Shown: positions 44,203 through 54,431, counted from the stretch's first letter. The stretch is DNA of 64,000 nt from Planctomycetota bacterium (GCA_022711465.1 JAKLEZ010000019.1:52461-116460); one strand, 5' to 3'. The notes: generated by a model not told the origin, from the letters alone. Made by a program: numbers and translations.

Positions 44203-45357
44203 TCACGCTCGCATCACCTCCTCCAGCGCACGACGGGCAGAGTCGATCTGCTCGTCACGCACCTTGAGATAGTGCCTGCGGGTCGTGCGGATGTCCGCGT
44301 GCCCGGCCAGCTCCTGCACGACGTGCAGCGGAACAGCGCCCGCCAGATTCGTGCAGTAGCTCTTGCGGAGATCGTGGAACGAGCACTTCGGCAAGCCAGC
44401 TCTTGTGCGGATCGCCTGGAAATCACGCCAGAGGTTGTGGCGCTTCAGGCGACTACCTTGGGCCGTACCCTTGCCGCACACGAACACGTACTCCTGGCCG
44501 TCCGTGGCCGTGAGCTGCAGCTCCGCGAGAATGCTCACTGCCTGGCTCGGCAGCGGGACGATCCGCATGTCCTTGTCTTTCGGCGTCCATGCGAGTCGCG
44601 CTCCAGATGCACACTTGCGAGCCACGCGAACCTGGCCGCGTTCGAAATCGACGTCACACCAGGTCAGGTTCAGCACCTCACCCAGCCGCAACCCACAGCA
44701 GTAGCCGAGTGTGATCATGCCCCGCCACCGCAGCGATGGCGAGACCTCGATCAGCTTCCGGTATTCCGCCGGGCTGAGGCAGTGCCAGGAACGCTGGCCG
44801 ACCTTCTCCTGACGCAAGCCCGCGAACGGGTTCTCGCGAATCAGCGAGCAGGCCACGGCCTCACGGAAGATCCGGTGGCACTCGCGCAGGATCTTGTTGA
44901 CCGTCGCCGGAGTCGGCGTACGGCCCCGGTGCATCCGTTCCCGGTACCAGGCCAGGAAGCGCCGGGCATCGAGCGAGGAAACCCTGGACACGACCTGATC
45001 GTTTCCCAGGCACTCGCCCAGAAGCCGAAGCGCGTGTGCGTGCTCCAGCCGGCTCATTGGGGCCAGATCGCCCCGAAGTTCAAGGTACATGTCCGCGAAC
45101 TCCGCCATCGTCACCGCCTGCGGCTGGTCGGCTTTCCCGACCCGCATCGCCGCCTGTGTTGACTCAGCGAACTGATCGGCCTCCCTTCTGCTCTCGAAGC
45201 TTCTACTGTACCGCTTCCCATCCGAGCCGAACCACCGCACCGCCCAGCGAAAGGCCCGCCTTCGCGGCCATTCACTCCTGGGCAATGGGCTGCCGGACTC
45301 GTCCATGGGAACAGGACCATGATACTTTCGGTATACACCAACCTTCTCAGTCGCCAT
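44203..45357 (-). CDS. Tyrosine recombinase (phage-type integrase)
   Basis: 384 residues from ATG 45357 with GGGAGG 6 nt upstream. An N-terminal basic part (FRWAVRWFGSDGKRYSRSFE) and a core-binding SAM-like domain (about 80-180) precede the catalytic domain. The catalytic set is visible: Arg in YCCGLRLGEVLNLTW, HxxR in CSFHDLRKSY, His in VQELAGHADIRTT, and the nucleophile in RRHYLKV. After the TGA the frame continues for about 65 codons, beginning VASKVTQVLTQSSENSRF, a sequence often seen inside the C-termini of related integrases, so the stop may be recent. It marks the probable right end of the mobile cassette. Confidence 0.92.
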   Translation of the reverse strand: MATEKVGVYRKYHGPVPMDESGSPLPRSEWPRRRAFRWAVRWFGSDGKRYSRSFESRREADQFAESTQAAMRVGKADQPQAVTMAEFADMYLELRGDLAPMSRLEHAHALRLLGECLGNDQVVSRVSSLDARRFLAWYRERMHRGRTPTPATVNKILRECHRIFREAVACSLIRENPFAGLRQEKVGQRSWHCLSPAEYRKLIEVSPSLRWRGMITLGYCCGLRLGEVLNLTWCDVDFERGQVRVARKCASGARLAWTPKDKDMRIVPLPSQAVSILAELQLTATDGQEYVFVCGKGTAQGSRLKRHNLWRDFQAIRTRAGLPKCSFHDLRKSYCTNLAGAVPLHVVQELAGHADIRTTRRHYLKVRDEQIDSARRALEEVMRA

Positions 45358-45569
45358 GATGTACCTCCCGGCCTATATCGGCCAAGGCCACCACGGGCGA
45401 CTGACCCGAGCAGGATTGTACCGGATAGTCTGACGCAGCCCAAGGGAGGAGAGATGGTCATTCTCCGCGGATACTGTGTAGTCGATCGGCGAGTTGGAAA
45501 GACCGGCGGCTTCGTTGCGGAGTTCCCCTTGCGGCATGGAACGAGTTGCCCGGCGAACCGGGTCATCGA

Positions 45570-46778
45570 CTACTGTTTCGGATTCATCACCCGGCCGATG
45601 AACAGCACGCTGTTCGAGGGGATGTCCCGGATCAGGAATACGAACGGATGATCGGCACGGAAAACTGGCGGCGCGCTGCTCTTCATGATGACGCCCGTCG
45701 CCGCCGCCGCCTCGGTGCCTTGCTCGTTGACGTCCACGAACGCCTTGTGCACCACATGCGATATGAACAAGCCCCTCTCTCCGTCCATGCCGGAGAAATC
45801 CGCAAGTTCCGAGAATGCGTCGGTCATGCCCATTGCCTTGAGCACGTCGTTGAGCCGGAATTCGCTCGTTGCCTTGAATCTCGGCAACGCCACGCTGACG
45901 TTCTGCTCCCGGAGCCTCGCCAACCATTGATCGAGGTTGTCGCTGGTCAGTGATTTCTCCAGCGCGGGTAGTCCCGCCACTTGGCTAGGAAGCAGGATGA
46001 TCATCGACAGCCGTCCGCCGACGTACGGCAGTTCCAGCATCTGGAAATCTCTGTCCTTCATGTAGTTGAACGTGCCCGTCCGGTGCATCATCAGTGCGTC
46101 CACCTTGGTGTTGTCAACCAGCGTAAACGGCTGTCGCTGAGTGTGTTTGTTGTTGAAGGGCAAGGACCAGGCGCCTTTGAAGTAGATCGCGTTGGTCAAG
46201 ACCAGCACCGTGTTGGGCGTGATCATGCCCTCCTTGATCAAGTCCTTGATCCTCTGTCTGGTTTCTTTCTCCACCCATGCATTGATCGTCCGGCGGGCGC
46301 CTTGGGTATTGGAGAAATCAACGTCGCGGAGTCCGGCCCCGTAGTTGCGTTGCGTCAGCTCGAGGAACTCGGGGAGAAAACCGTGGCCCTTCTGACCCCA
46401 CAGAGCGTTGGCCACGCTGAGTTCATAGCCGCCCTTCCTGCCGCCGGTGTTAACCGCCTCGATTAGGTGGAAAACGGCGGGATGCAGCCGGTCCGGCTCC
46501 AGTTTGAGTTCCAGCGTTCGGGCCATCTGCGCCGCGGTCTCGCCGCGGGCGCCGGCGTAGGTCATCGTCAGGGCGGTGGAGATGCTGTAGGGCGACAAGA
46601 ACAGGTTGCCCTTGCTATCCTTGAGCCGAGCGTAAAGTGAAAAGGCGAAACGATTGTTGCTCTCCGCGAGGGCCTGTTGATCGCTTGGCGCGCTCGTTGG
46701 AGCGGCGGCACCGGCCGAACCTGCCAGAACGGCAACAAGCATCAGGATCCCGCCCCAAAGCATTTGGTCCTTTGTCAT
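45570..46778 (-). CDS. Exported serpin (serine protease inhibitor), intact
   Basis: 402 residues from ATG 46778, 8 nt after GGAG, with signal peptide (MLWGGILMLVAVLAGSAGAA). Length and motifs are those of a complete serpin: NLFLSPYSISTALTMTYAGA, LSVANALWGQ, INAWVEKETRQRIKDLI, VLTNAIYFKGAWSLPF, VDALMMHRTG and HPFVFLIRDIPSNSVLFIGR. The reactive loop has a proper inhibitory hinge (EQGTEAAAATG) followed by VIMKSSAPP. Counting the hinge Glu as P17 places P1 at the second Ser, pointing to an elastase- or subtilisin-like target (inference). It likely protects the secreted enzymes or envelope. A broken paralogue lies at 18200-18805. Confidence 0.95.
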   Translation of the reverse strand: MTKDQMLWGGILMLVAVLAGSAGAAAPTSAPSDQQALAESNNRFAFSLYARLKDSKGNLFLSPYSISTALTMTYAGARGETAAQMARTLELKLEPDRLHPAVFHLIEAVNTGGRKGGYELSVANALWGQKGHGFLPEFLELTQRNYGAGLRDVDFSNTQGARRTINAWVEKETRQRIKDLIKEGMITPNTVLVLTNAIYFKGAWSLPFNNKHTQRQPFTLVDNTKVDALMMHRTGTFNYMKDRDFQMLELPYVGGRLSMIILLPSQVAGLPALEKSLTSDNLDQWLARLREQNVSVALPRFKATSEFRLNDVLKAMGMTDAFSELADFSGMDGERGLFISHVVHKAFVDVNEQGTEAAAATGVIMKSSAPPVFRADHPFVFLIRDIPSNSVLFIGRVMNPKQ

Positions 46779-46891
46779 GGCCGCTTCTCCCTTCTCAGAC
46801 GAAGCCTGGACAGCGACGAGACCCGTGTCTCCTACCGCGGTTGGCGTCCGGGGCATACGCTCACACCCTACGCCCTGTGTGCTCCCGACGT

Positions 46892-49800
46892 TCACTTCCT
46901 TGCCTGCGCCTGCTCCCGTTCCGCCGCTTCGGCCGCTTCGATCTCGGCCCAGGAGGGGGCGCGCCAGATGTAGAGGTCGCGCTCGACCGATAGGACGGCG
47001 ATCGTGCTGTCGTCGGGGGAGAAAGCCACGCCCCGGAAGGTCGTACCCTCCGCGCGCAGCGTGGCGATCTGCCGCCGCGTGGCCACGTCCCACAGGAGGA
47101 CCGCCTCCTCGCCGCTGCCGCCGCTGGTCGCCAGACGCGTGCCGTCGTGAGAGAAGGCCAGCCAGTGAATGGCCAGGCGGTGGCCAGGGAGGGGGGGCGT
47201 GAGCGCAGACCATGTCCGCGTGTCCCACAGCATGAGCGTTCCGTAGTTGCTCCCGGTGGCCAGGATGGAGCCGTCCGGCGAGAATGCGAGGGCGGAGATT
47301 TCGCCTTGGTGGTTGACCTGGGCCCGAGCACAGCGACCGTCAATGTCCCAAGCGATTACTCGGCCATCATAGCGGCCGTAGGCTAGTAACTTGCCGTCGG
47401 GCGAAAGCGCGCCACCACCGGCCTGTTCGATGCTCCAATGGGCCAGCGGCTTCCAGGCGCGCACGTCCCACTCCACGACCAGGTTTTCGGAGCCCCTCGT
47501 GTTCGCCGTGAGCAGTCGGGCCCCATCGCGAGAAAAGTTGCTGAGCCATGTCGTATCCGTGGTGTCATCGACCCAGCCCGGCTCAGGCCAGGCCGGGCGA
47601 GAGGTCACCACGCGCCGCTCGGCAAGATCCCATACTCTCAGGCAACCGTCCATCCCTCCCACAGCCAGGAAGCGTCCATCGGGCGTTGCCACCGGCCAAA
47701 TATTCTTCGCGCCCAGCTCCGTTAGATCCTCCTTGGGCTTCATGGTCTGGGCATCCCACAAGCTGACCGAGCCGGACAGGTTCGCTACCGCCAGGGACTT
47801 ACCGTCCGGCAAGTAGGCATAAATGTACCGAATGCCCGACGACCGCAGGACCGCAACGTCCTGCCGGGAACCTCCTGTCGCCGTGCTCCAGCGCCAGACC
47901 GAGCCGTCCTTACACCCGCTGACCAACGCCGTGCCGTCCGGTGAGAACGCGAGAGCCCAAACCTGCTGTCCGTGACCCCGGAGCAATTTCAGTGGCTTGC
48001 CTGCGGTCAGGCCGGACATGCCGGGCGGGCTTGGCTGGCTGGAAAGAGGCCTGACGCCTTGCGTCGCCGGCGTGTCAGGGGCCACGTCCCACAGGCCGAT
48101 CGAATAGTCCGCACTGGCGGAAGCGAGCGTGCCACTGTGAGGCGAAAAGGTCAGGGCGTGAATGTATCGCTTGTGCCCCTCAAGAGAACCACGGGACTCA
48201 CCGGTGGTCGCGTCCCAAAGCCGAATCGCGGGATCGGAGTAGCCCGCACCGGAGGCCAGGACGCGGCCGTCCGGCGAGAAGGCCAGCGCGAATACATGGT
48301 CGGCATGGGCCTTGATATCCAAGAGCCTGGAACCGGCAGGCAACGACAGCACGTGGATCTCTCCGTACATGTCACCGACGGCCAGTCTGCTACCGTCGGG
48401 CGAGATGGCGGCCGGGTTGCCATGCTCTGCGTCACGCGGAGGCGTTGACGTACGAGTCCGGGGCGGCATGTCCTTCGCATTTGCTTTATTCGGATCAGGC
48501 GGATCAAGGACGGTGCGAGTCAATCGCGTGGATGTCTGGAGATCCCACACCATGACGATCTGAACTGCCGTCCGGGCGTCAGGCTTGGAGACCTGCAGCG
48601 TGACCAGCGTTTTGCCCTCTGGGGAAAAGGCCATTGCGGTGACGTGTGCCTCATGCGCAAGAGACGACTTCACCTGAGCCGTGCTCAGGTCCCAGAGCTT
48701 CACGAAACTACCGCTCTTGCCGTCGTCCCATGTGAATGCCAGCAGACTGCCGTCAGGGGAGAAGGCCACGACAGCCTTTCGGCCAGTCTTGTTCTGAAGC
48801 GTCTGAGGGCGACGCGAGGCCAGCTCCATGAGGCCGACCCATCCGTCCACGCCCCCGACGGCCAGCCAGTTGGCGTCCGGTGAAATCGCGACGTGCTTGA
48901 CCGAATCCGAGTGCTTCAGCAGCTCTTCGAGGAAGGCGGGGTCTCTCCGGCACTGCTGCCAGTGATAGCGCCATTCCCAGCCGCGAAGGTCTTCCTGGCC
49001 GGGCAGAGGTCGATCGCGGTCCAGCAGGAATCGAGCCTGACCCAAGTCCCCATCCGCCAAAGCTTGCTCGACCAGGATCATGTCCGCGGCATAGGCATTT
49101 CGACGCGCCATTGACTCATTCAGGCGCGAGCTCGTTCTTTCCGACACGGCGGTTCGCCACTGCCAGAGCACACCCGCGAAGCCCGCCGCAAATACCAGGG
49201 TTAACGCCGCGGCCAGGCCGGCGATCAGGGGTTTGCGTCGGCACCAGCGCCAGAACTTCGCCGTCTGGCCCACCGGCCGAGCCAGGATCGATCGACCCTC
49301 CAGCCAGCGCTCCAGGTCCTCGGCCAGCGCCCCGGCCGAGGCGTAGCGGCGTTGCGGATCCTTCTCCAGGCACTTCAGGCAGATGGTCTCCAAGTCGCGG
49401 TTGGTGCGGCGGTTGATGGTGCTGGGGCGGCGCGGTTCGGTGTCTCGCACCTGCTGCAGCGTGGCCAGCGGCGTGTCGGCGGCAAAGGGCGGCGTCCCCG
49501 TGAGAAGCTCGTAAAGGATGGCCCCGAGACTGTAGATGTCCACGGCCACGGACAACGGCTTGACCTTGCCGGCGGCCTGTTCCGGGGCCATGTAGCTGGG
49601 CGTACCCAGAAGCTGACCCGTGAGGGTGAGGCCGCTGTCCTCGGTGGCACGCTTGGCCAGGCCGAAATCGGTCACGTAGGGGTGGCCGTTAGCGTCCAGC
49701 AGGATGTTGCCGGGCTTGAGGTCCCGGTGCAGGACGCCGTGCTGATGGGCATAGTGCACTGCCCCGGCCACTTGGGCCATGAGCCGGGCGGCCAGGCGAT

Positions 49801-50308
49801 GATCATCTGCGAAGCGACGGATCTGCCGGGCCAGCGTGCCGCCTTCGATGAGCTTCATTGAGAAGTAGTGCCGCCCTTCGTGCGCACCCACCTCGTAGAT
49901 GGGCACGATGTTCGGGTGGTCCAGGCCGGCCGCCGCCTCGGCCTCGGCGTGAAAGCGGCGGACATCAGACTCGGAGGCGAACTCGCCGGCCAGGATCATC
50001 TTGAGGGCCACAGTCCGGCCCAGGCTGACCTGCCGGGCCTTGTACACTACGCCCATGCCGCCACGGCCAAGAACCTGGAGCAGCTCGTAATCTCCGAGGG
50101 CTCGGATACCCCGGGGCAACTGGTGACCGCCGGCTTCCGAAGCGAACGGCGCGGGGGGCGTTGGTGCGATCGCGTCCGCCGCGAGTCCGGCCAGGTCGCG
50201 GGCCACACACCGCGGGCAGAGGTCCTCGACTCGCGCGCCGCTGAGTTCCGCGCCGCATCGGTTGCATCTCGGTGTTCCGTTCACGGCATTCCGCTCCGAT
50301 GGTTGCAC
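46892..50308 (-). CDS. Membrane-anchored Ser/Thr protein kinase with WD40 repeats
   Basis: 1138 residues from GTG 50308, close behind AGGAGG; another GTG at 50284 is possible. An N-terminal zinc ribbon (CNRCGAELS...CPRC) precedes the kinase domain (about 73-335): LGRGGMGVVYKARQVSLGRT, VALKM, GVLHRDLKPGNILLD, VTDFGLAKR and GTPSYMAPEQAAGK, so all catalytic residues are present. One membrane segment follows (LIAGLAAALTLVFAAGFAGV). About 650 residues of WD40 blades come after it (VKHVAISPDANWLAVGGVDG, VWALAFSPDGTALVSGCKDG). This is a standard planctomycete architecture. The upstream ECF sigma factor 67 nt away on the same strand is its usual partner. Confidence 0.95.
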   Translation of the reverse strand: MQPSERNAVNGTPRCNRCGAELSGARVEDLCPRCVARDLAGLAADAIAPTPPAPFASEAGGHQLPRGIRALGDYELLQVLGRGGMGVVYKARQVSLGRTVALKMILAGEFASESDVRRFHAEAEAAAGLDHPNIVPIYEVGAHEGRHYFSMKLIEGGTLARQIRRFADDHRLAARLMAQVAGAVHYAHQHGVLHRDLKPGNILLDANGHPYVTDFGLAKRATEDSGLTLTGQLLGTPSYMAPEQAAGKVKPLSVAVDIYSLGAILYELLTGTPPFAADTPLATLQQVRDTEPRRPSTINRRTNRDLETICLKCLEKDPQRRYASAGALAEDLERWLEGRSILARPVGQTAKFWRWCRRKPLIAGLAAALTLVFAAGFAGVLWQWRTAVSERTSSRLNESMARRNAYAADMILVEQALADGDLGQARFLLDRDRPLPGQEDLRGWEWRYHWQQCRRDPAFLEELLKHSDSVKHVAISPDANWLAVGGVDGWVGLMELASRRPQTLQNKTGRKAVVAFSPDGSLLAFTWDDGKSGSFVKLWDLSTAQVKSSLAHEAHVTAMAFSPEGKTLVTLQVSKPDARTAVQIVMVWDLQTSTRLTRTVLDPPDPNKANAKDMPPRTRTSTPPRDAEHGNPAAISPDGSRLAVGDMYGEIHVLSLPAGSRLLDIKAHADHVFALAFSPDGRVLASGAGYSDPAIRLWDATTGESRGSLEGHKRYIHALTFSPHSGTLASASADYSIGLWDVAPDTPATQGVRPLSSQPSPPGMSGLTAGKPLKLLRGHGQQVWALAFSPDGTALVSGCKDGSVWRWSTATGGSRQDVAVLRSSGIRYIYAYLPDGKSLAVANLSGSVSLWDAQTMKPKEDLTELGAKNIWPVATPDGRFLAVGGMDGCLRVWDLAERRVVTSRPAWPEPGWVDDTTDTTWLSNFSRDGARLLTANTRGSENLVVEWDVRAWKPLAHWSIEQAGGGALSPDGKLLAYGRYDGRVIAWDIDGRCARAQVNHQGEISALAFSPDGSILATGSNYGTLMLWDTRTWSALTPPLPGHRLAIHWLAFSHDGTRLATSGGSGEEAVLLWDVATRRQIATLRAEGTTFRGVAFSPDDSTIAVLSVERDLYIWRAPSWAEIEAAEAAEREQAQARK

Positions 50309-50375
50309 CCCCTCCTCTTACTACGGGAAAATCGGCGGGACCAGGCAACTTGAGACGGCTTTTGCTGCCATCTGG

Positions 50376-51125
50376 CTAGCCGAAAGCGGCGAAGAGCCAA
50401 TGGATCTCTTCCTGCAGCTCCTCGGGTGTCGCGACCGTCTGGGCGGTCTCGTGGAGCAGGATCTCCCGGCACCGGGCCCGGAGGCGTTGCACGGCCGTCT
50501 GCACGGCGCTTTCCGTCGATCCAAGCTGGGCGGCGACGTCCGCATATGAGGTCGCCGTGTCGGCGCCCCACAGGAATCTCCTGAGGGCTTCAAACTGGGG
50601 GCTCTTGCCGGCGGCAACGTACTCCTGGCGCAGGCGAGCCAGCACGTGTTCGAGGAGGGCCGCCGCCCAACGCCGCTCGTAGGCCTTTTCAGGCGTCAGT
50701 TCGTCGGCCAGTTCCACGCGGTAGCGCTCCTCGGCTCCGTCGATCTCGAAAGGCACGATCGCGGAGCCGCCGCCACGCTTGGCGGCCGTGGCCCGGTCCG
50801 ACTCGTCGTTCAGGAAATGCCGCAGGCAGACGAGCAGGAACGAGCGGAACCGGCCGCGCCGCGCCTCGGCCAGACCGAAGTATTTCTTCTCCAGGAAGCG
50901 GGCAAAGAAGGCCTGGGTGAGATCCTCGGCATCCTGCGGGCCGTGCCCCTGCCTCCGCGCGTATACGTACAGCGGATACCAGTACTTACCGCAGAGCTGG
51001 GCCAGGGCCGGGCGGCTGTCGGGGGCCGCGCTGTTCCCGGCGGCCAGAATCAGGCTCCATTGGGTGCTGGGGAATGAGCTTGCCCCCGCCGATGACGACG
51101 TGTGATCGAGCTGGCACGCGTCCAT
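50376..51125 (-). CDS. ECF-type RNA polymerase sigma factor
   Basis: 249 residues from ATG 51125. The start carries the planctomycete signature SSFPSTQWSLILAAG. Region 2 reads ALAQLCGKYWYPLYVYARRQ and DAEDLTQAFFARFLEKKYF. Region 4 reads SYADVAAQLGSTESAVQTAV. The C-terminal extension (TVATPEELQEEIHWLFAAFG) is typical of sigma factors that are genetically linked to Ser/Thr kinases and may be controlled by phosphorylation rather than an anti-sigma factor. The kinase/WD40 gene follows after 67 nt. Confidence 0.94.
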   Translation of the reverse strand: MDACQLDHTSSSAGASSFPSTQWSLILAAGNSAAPDSRPALAQLCGKYWYPLYVYARRQGHGPQDAEDLTQAFFARFLEKKYFGLAEARRGRFRSFLLVCLRHFLNDESDRATAAKRGGGSAIVPFEIDGAEERYRVELADELTPEKAYERRWAAALLEHVLARLRQEYVAAGKSPQFEALRRFLWGADTATSYADVAAQLGSTESAVQTAVQRLRARCREILLHETAQTVATPEELQEEIHWLFAAFG

Positions 51126-51708
51126 GGCCTGGAGCCTGCCGATAGGTGAAAGGATCCGCCGTCGGCGCAGCTGTCATATTAACCCATTGGCCGTCCTGGA
51201 GAAAGCCAGCCGCCCCGAAAATCCGCGGCCGCCCTGCCTGGTTTCGCCGGATTTCCCGTATGTAACCAATAGAGGCCCCGTTTGGGCCGCGGCCCGGGGC
51301 TACCAGACCCCGGCGCCCGATTGGCCGGATGGCACCGGCCCCAGCATCTCCGGACCGGCGGCACGGGCCGGTTCGAGGGCGGCGGAGGACGATGCCCTGC
51401 GGCGATCATGGTGTCAGGATGGGGGAGTGTGAACGAGGAGGAATTCTGGGCCTGCAACCTCAGCCGTTTCGGGAGAGGGCTGGATAGCGGTACGATGGTC
51501 TGTTGCGGCGAAACCCCTGTCGCCTCCGACACGGCGGGAGTCCTTCCTGCGCGGAGCAGCGCGAGATTCCCTGCGGGAAGGGTCTCCGCCCGGGCAACTC
51601 TGATCGCGATCAAGGCTGATCCCTTCACCGTCCCCGTCTGAATACCGGCGCCGGCCGTACGCTGCAGTCTGGGTCTGTTTGAGCATTTCAGGTTGTGGAG
51701 GTCTTGTC
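51126..51708. other. Divergent intergenic region, no gene supported
   Basis: About 580 bases between the sigma-factor gene (minus) and the beta-helix gene (plus). Frames here lack ribosome sites and recognisable motifs. A GGAGG lies 7 nt before ATG 51709. Confidence 0.45.
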
Positions 51709-54168
51709 ATGTCTCTTCTGAGAAGCAGTTGCGTGAAGGCATCAGTATGGGTTGTGGCGGCGTTCCTGGGCGTCTGCCCCGCATCGGGGCAGAGGGTCCT
51801 GTACGTGGCCACGACGGGGGATGACGCCGGCGACGGTCTGAGTTGGGCCACGGCCAAGCGGACCGTCCAGGCCGGCCTCGACGCCGCCGTGGATGGCGAT
51901 CAGGTCTGGGTGGCCGCGGGGACGTACGTCGAGTGCATCACGCTCAAGGCCGGCGCGGGCCTGTACGGAGGCTTTGCAGGCAACGAGACCGCACTGACAC
52001 AGCGGAACTGGACGGCCAACCCGACGATTCTGGACGGCAACCAGCAAGGCAGCGTCGTGACCTCGCCCGAGGGGGCCACGGCGACGACCCGGATCAACGG
52101 CTTCACTATCACGAACGGCGACGCGTCTCACGGCGGCGGGATCTTCTGCAGCTGGGATTCATCTCCGACCATCGCAAACAACACGATCACAGGGAACAAC
52201 AGTACCCAAGGGGGCGGCGGGATCTACAGCTCCAATTCATCTCCGACGATCGCAAACAACACGATTACGAGGAACGGTTCCTATTGGGGCGACGGGATCG
52301 GGTGTTCGGGTGGCTCCCCCACGATCGTGAACAACACGATTACGGCGAACACGGGCTCCTCCTCCTCCTCAGGGGACGATCGCTACGTCGGCGTGATAGG
52401 CTGCGTCTCAGCCTCCTCGGCGGTGATCTCAAACAACGTGATCGCCGGGAACGGCGGCGACGGGGTTCATTTTTTTACCTCCTCGGGCGTGATTTCGAAC
52501 AACACGATCGTGGGGAACGACGGCTGCGGGATCAGCTCCGTCGCCTCTGGGCCGGCGATCTCGAACAATATCGTGGCGTTCAACTTCTCCGGGATTGACA
52601 ATGCGAGCGGAACGCCCAGTTTGCGCAACAACTGCGTGTACAACCCGGCCAGGGCGAATTACGCCGGGATAAGCCCGGGGGCCGGGGATTTTTCGGCCGA
52701 TCCTCAGTTGGTGGCTGTGGAGTACGGCCAAGTCCATCTGACCGGGGGTTCGCCTTGCATCGACGCGGGCGATGACAGCATCGTGCCATTCGGCTCGGTG
52801 GATGTGGATGGCCAGACGCGTATTCAGGGGGCGCACGTAGATATCGGGGCGGACGAGTTCAGCGGGACGCCGCCGCCACCGTTCACACCCACGATTGTCC
52901 GAGTCAGCCCCTCGGGGCACGACGTCAACGACGGTTCGAGCTGGCTTTCAGCCAAATTGACCGTGCAAGCCGGGATCGATGCGGCGTCGAGCGTTGGCGG
53001 AGAGGTGTGGGTGGCGAGAGGCACGTATGGCGAGGGGATAACTCTAAGGCCGTGGGTCTACGTGTACGGCGGGTTCGCGGGCACGGAGAGCAGCAGGGAC
53101 GAGCGCGACTGGGCGGCCAATGCGAGCATCCTGGACGGCGGCGCGGTCGGCGCGTTTTCGGGCTACCGTGTCAGCCGCATCGACGGTTTCACGATTCGTA
53201 ACAGCGGTGGCGGCGTCGGGATCGACTGCGGGAATTCCTCCCCGACGATCACGAACAACACGATTGTGGGGAATACCGGAATTGACTGCGGCGGCGGGAT
53301 CAACTGCTGGTATTCCTCCCCGATGATCGCGAACAACACGATTGCAGGAAACACAGCATGGGGGGCGTTTGGCGGCTGGGGCGCCGGGATCGGGTGCGTG
53401 GGTGGCTCCCCCACGATCGTGAACAACATGATTACGGGGAACATCGCCGGTGGCGTCGACTGGTCTGGTGGCGGCGGGATCGCCTGCTGGAAATCCTCCC
53501 CGACGATCGCGAACAACATCATCGCCTTCAACTCCTCGGGGATAGAGGGCGGCGACGCCAGTCTGATCAGGTACAACTGCGTCTACGCGAATAGGGATTA
53601 TGACTACTCCAACCCGTTCACCGATCCCACGGGCACGAACGGCAACATCAGTGTCGATCCGCTCTTCGTCCGCAATCCCAGCGGCGGCGGCGACGGCTGG
53701 GGGGACGATCCTTGGACTTACGATCTCGACGAGGGGGCCAACGACGACTACGGGGACCTGCGCCTTCGGCCCGGCTCGCCGTGCATTGACGCGGGCGACA
53801 ACGCGGCCGTCCCCATCGGCGTGACCACCGACCTGGCCAGCCGGCCGCGGTTCTTCGACGACCCCACCACCGCCGACTGCCCGTACGCGCCGGAGACCTG
53901 CGGCACGGCCCCGATCGTAGACATGGGAGCGTATGAGTTCGCGCCCGTTGTCACTGCCGACCTCGATGGCGACGGCGACGTGGACGCCACGGACTTCGGC
54001 ATCTTCCAGGCCTGCGTCTCGGGCCCGGCCATCCCGCACAACGGCACTCGGACCTGCCAAACCGCCGACTTCGACCACGATGGCGACGTCGACCAGGACG
54101 ACTTCGGCATCTTCCAGCGGTGCTACAGCGGGCCGGGCAAGCTGCCTGAGAGGGGGTGTGAGGGATAG
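51709..54168 (+). CDS. Secreted duplicated parallel beta-helix protein with dockerin-like module
   Basis: 819 residues from ATG 51709, 7 nt after GGAGG, with signal peptide (ASVWVVAAFLGVCPASGQ). The body is two homologous right-handed beta-helices. Each begins with the same block (VLYVATTGDDAGDGLSWATA; TIVRVSPSGHDVNDGSSWLS) followed by Asn ladders (SPTIANNTITGNN, SPTIVNNTITAN, SPMIANNTIAGN) and closes with GSPCIDAGD. The last 70 residues are the paired Ca-binding module (DLDGDGDVDATDFGIFQAC, DFDHDGDVDQDDFGIFQRC). It is probably a surface or matrix polysaccharide-binding or adhesion protein; no catalytic residues are visible. Confidence 0.88.
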   Translation: MSLLRSSCVKASVWVVAAFLGVCPASGQRVLYVATTGDDAGDGLSWATAKRTVQAGLDAAVDGDQVWVAAGTYVECITLKAGAGLYGGFAGNETALTQRNWTANPTILDGNQQGSVVTSPEGATATTRINGFTITNGDASHGGGIFCSWDSSPTIANNTITGNNSTQGGGGIYSSNSSPTIANNTITRNGSYWGDGIGCSGGSPTIVNNTITANTGSSSSSGDDRYVGVIGCVSASSAVISNNVIAGNGGDGVHFFTSSGVISNNTIVGNDGCGISSVASGPAISNNIVAFNFSGIDNASGTPSLRNNCVYNPARANYAGISPGAGDFSADPQLVAVEYGQVHLTGGSPCIDAGDDSIVPFGSVDVDGQTRIQGAHVDIGADEFSGTPPPPFTPTIVRVSPSGHDVNDGSSWLSAKLTVQAGIDAASSVGGEVWVARGTYGEGITLRPWVYVYGGFAGTESSRDERDWAANASILDGGAVGAFSGYRVSRIDGFTIRNSGGGVGIDCGNSSPTITNNTIVGNTGIDCGGGINCWYSSPMIANNTIAGNTAWGAFGGWGAGIGCVGGSPTIVNNMITGNIAGGVDWSGGGGIACWKSSPTIANNIIAFNSSGIEGGDASLIRYNCVYANRDYDYSNPFTDPTGTNGNISVDPLFVRNPSGGGDGWGDDPWTYDLDEGANDDYGDLRLRPGSPCIDAGDNAAVPIGVTTDLASRPRFFDDPTTADCPYAPETCGTAPIVDMGAYEFAPVVTADLDGDGDVDATDFGIFQACVSGPAIPHNGTRTCQTADFDHDGDVDQDDFGIFQRCYSGPGKLPERGCEG

Positions 54169-54270
54169 AAAGCGAGCCAGTAGTCGGTGGTCAGTTTTTA
54201 GTGGGCGGTAGATTGTTGTCCGTGGTCGGGAGCGAGGGAGAAAGGCTGGGGGGCGTGATAGGTGAGGCGT

Positions 54271-54326
54271 AATGGGTGCTGAGAGCTGAGTGCTGAATGC
54301 TGAGTGCTGAGTGCCCAGTAATGAGT
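54271..54326. repeat. Degenerate heptamer repeat (GCTGAGT-type), eight units
   Basis: The units are AATGGGT GCTGAGA, GCTGAGT GCTGAAT, GCTGAGT GCTGAGT and GCCCAGT AATGAGT, all exactly seven bases. It lies in the gap between two secreted-protein genes. Read in reverse it gives the SALST/QHSAL-type peptides often mispredicted in planctomycete genomes. Confidence 0.7.
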
Positions 54327-54431
54327 GGTATCGGATGCATCATCAGTGGTGCGGAGTGCGGAACCGACGGGGCGGGTGATTGTGGGACCAGGAGTGGAGA
54401 TTTCGTGTTTGTGTGAGCCAAGGAGAATGCC

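Noticed and set aside
26800..45400. Contaminating archaeal contig or chimeric assembly as the explanation of the TATA-like boxes
   Set aside because: Genes have GGAGG ribosome sites and planctomycete-type genes are interleaved on both sides. It cannot be excluded without read coverage, but nothing in the sequence demands it.
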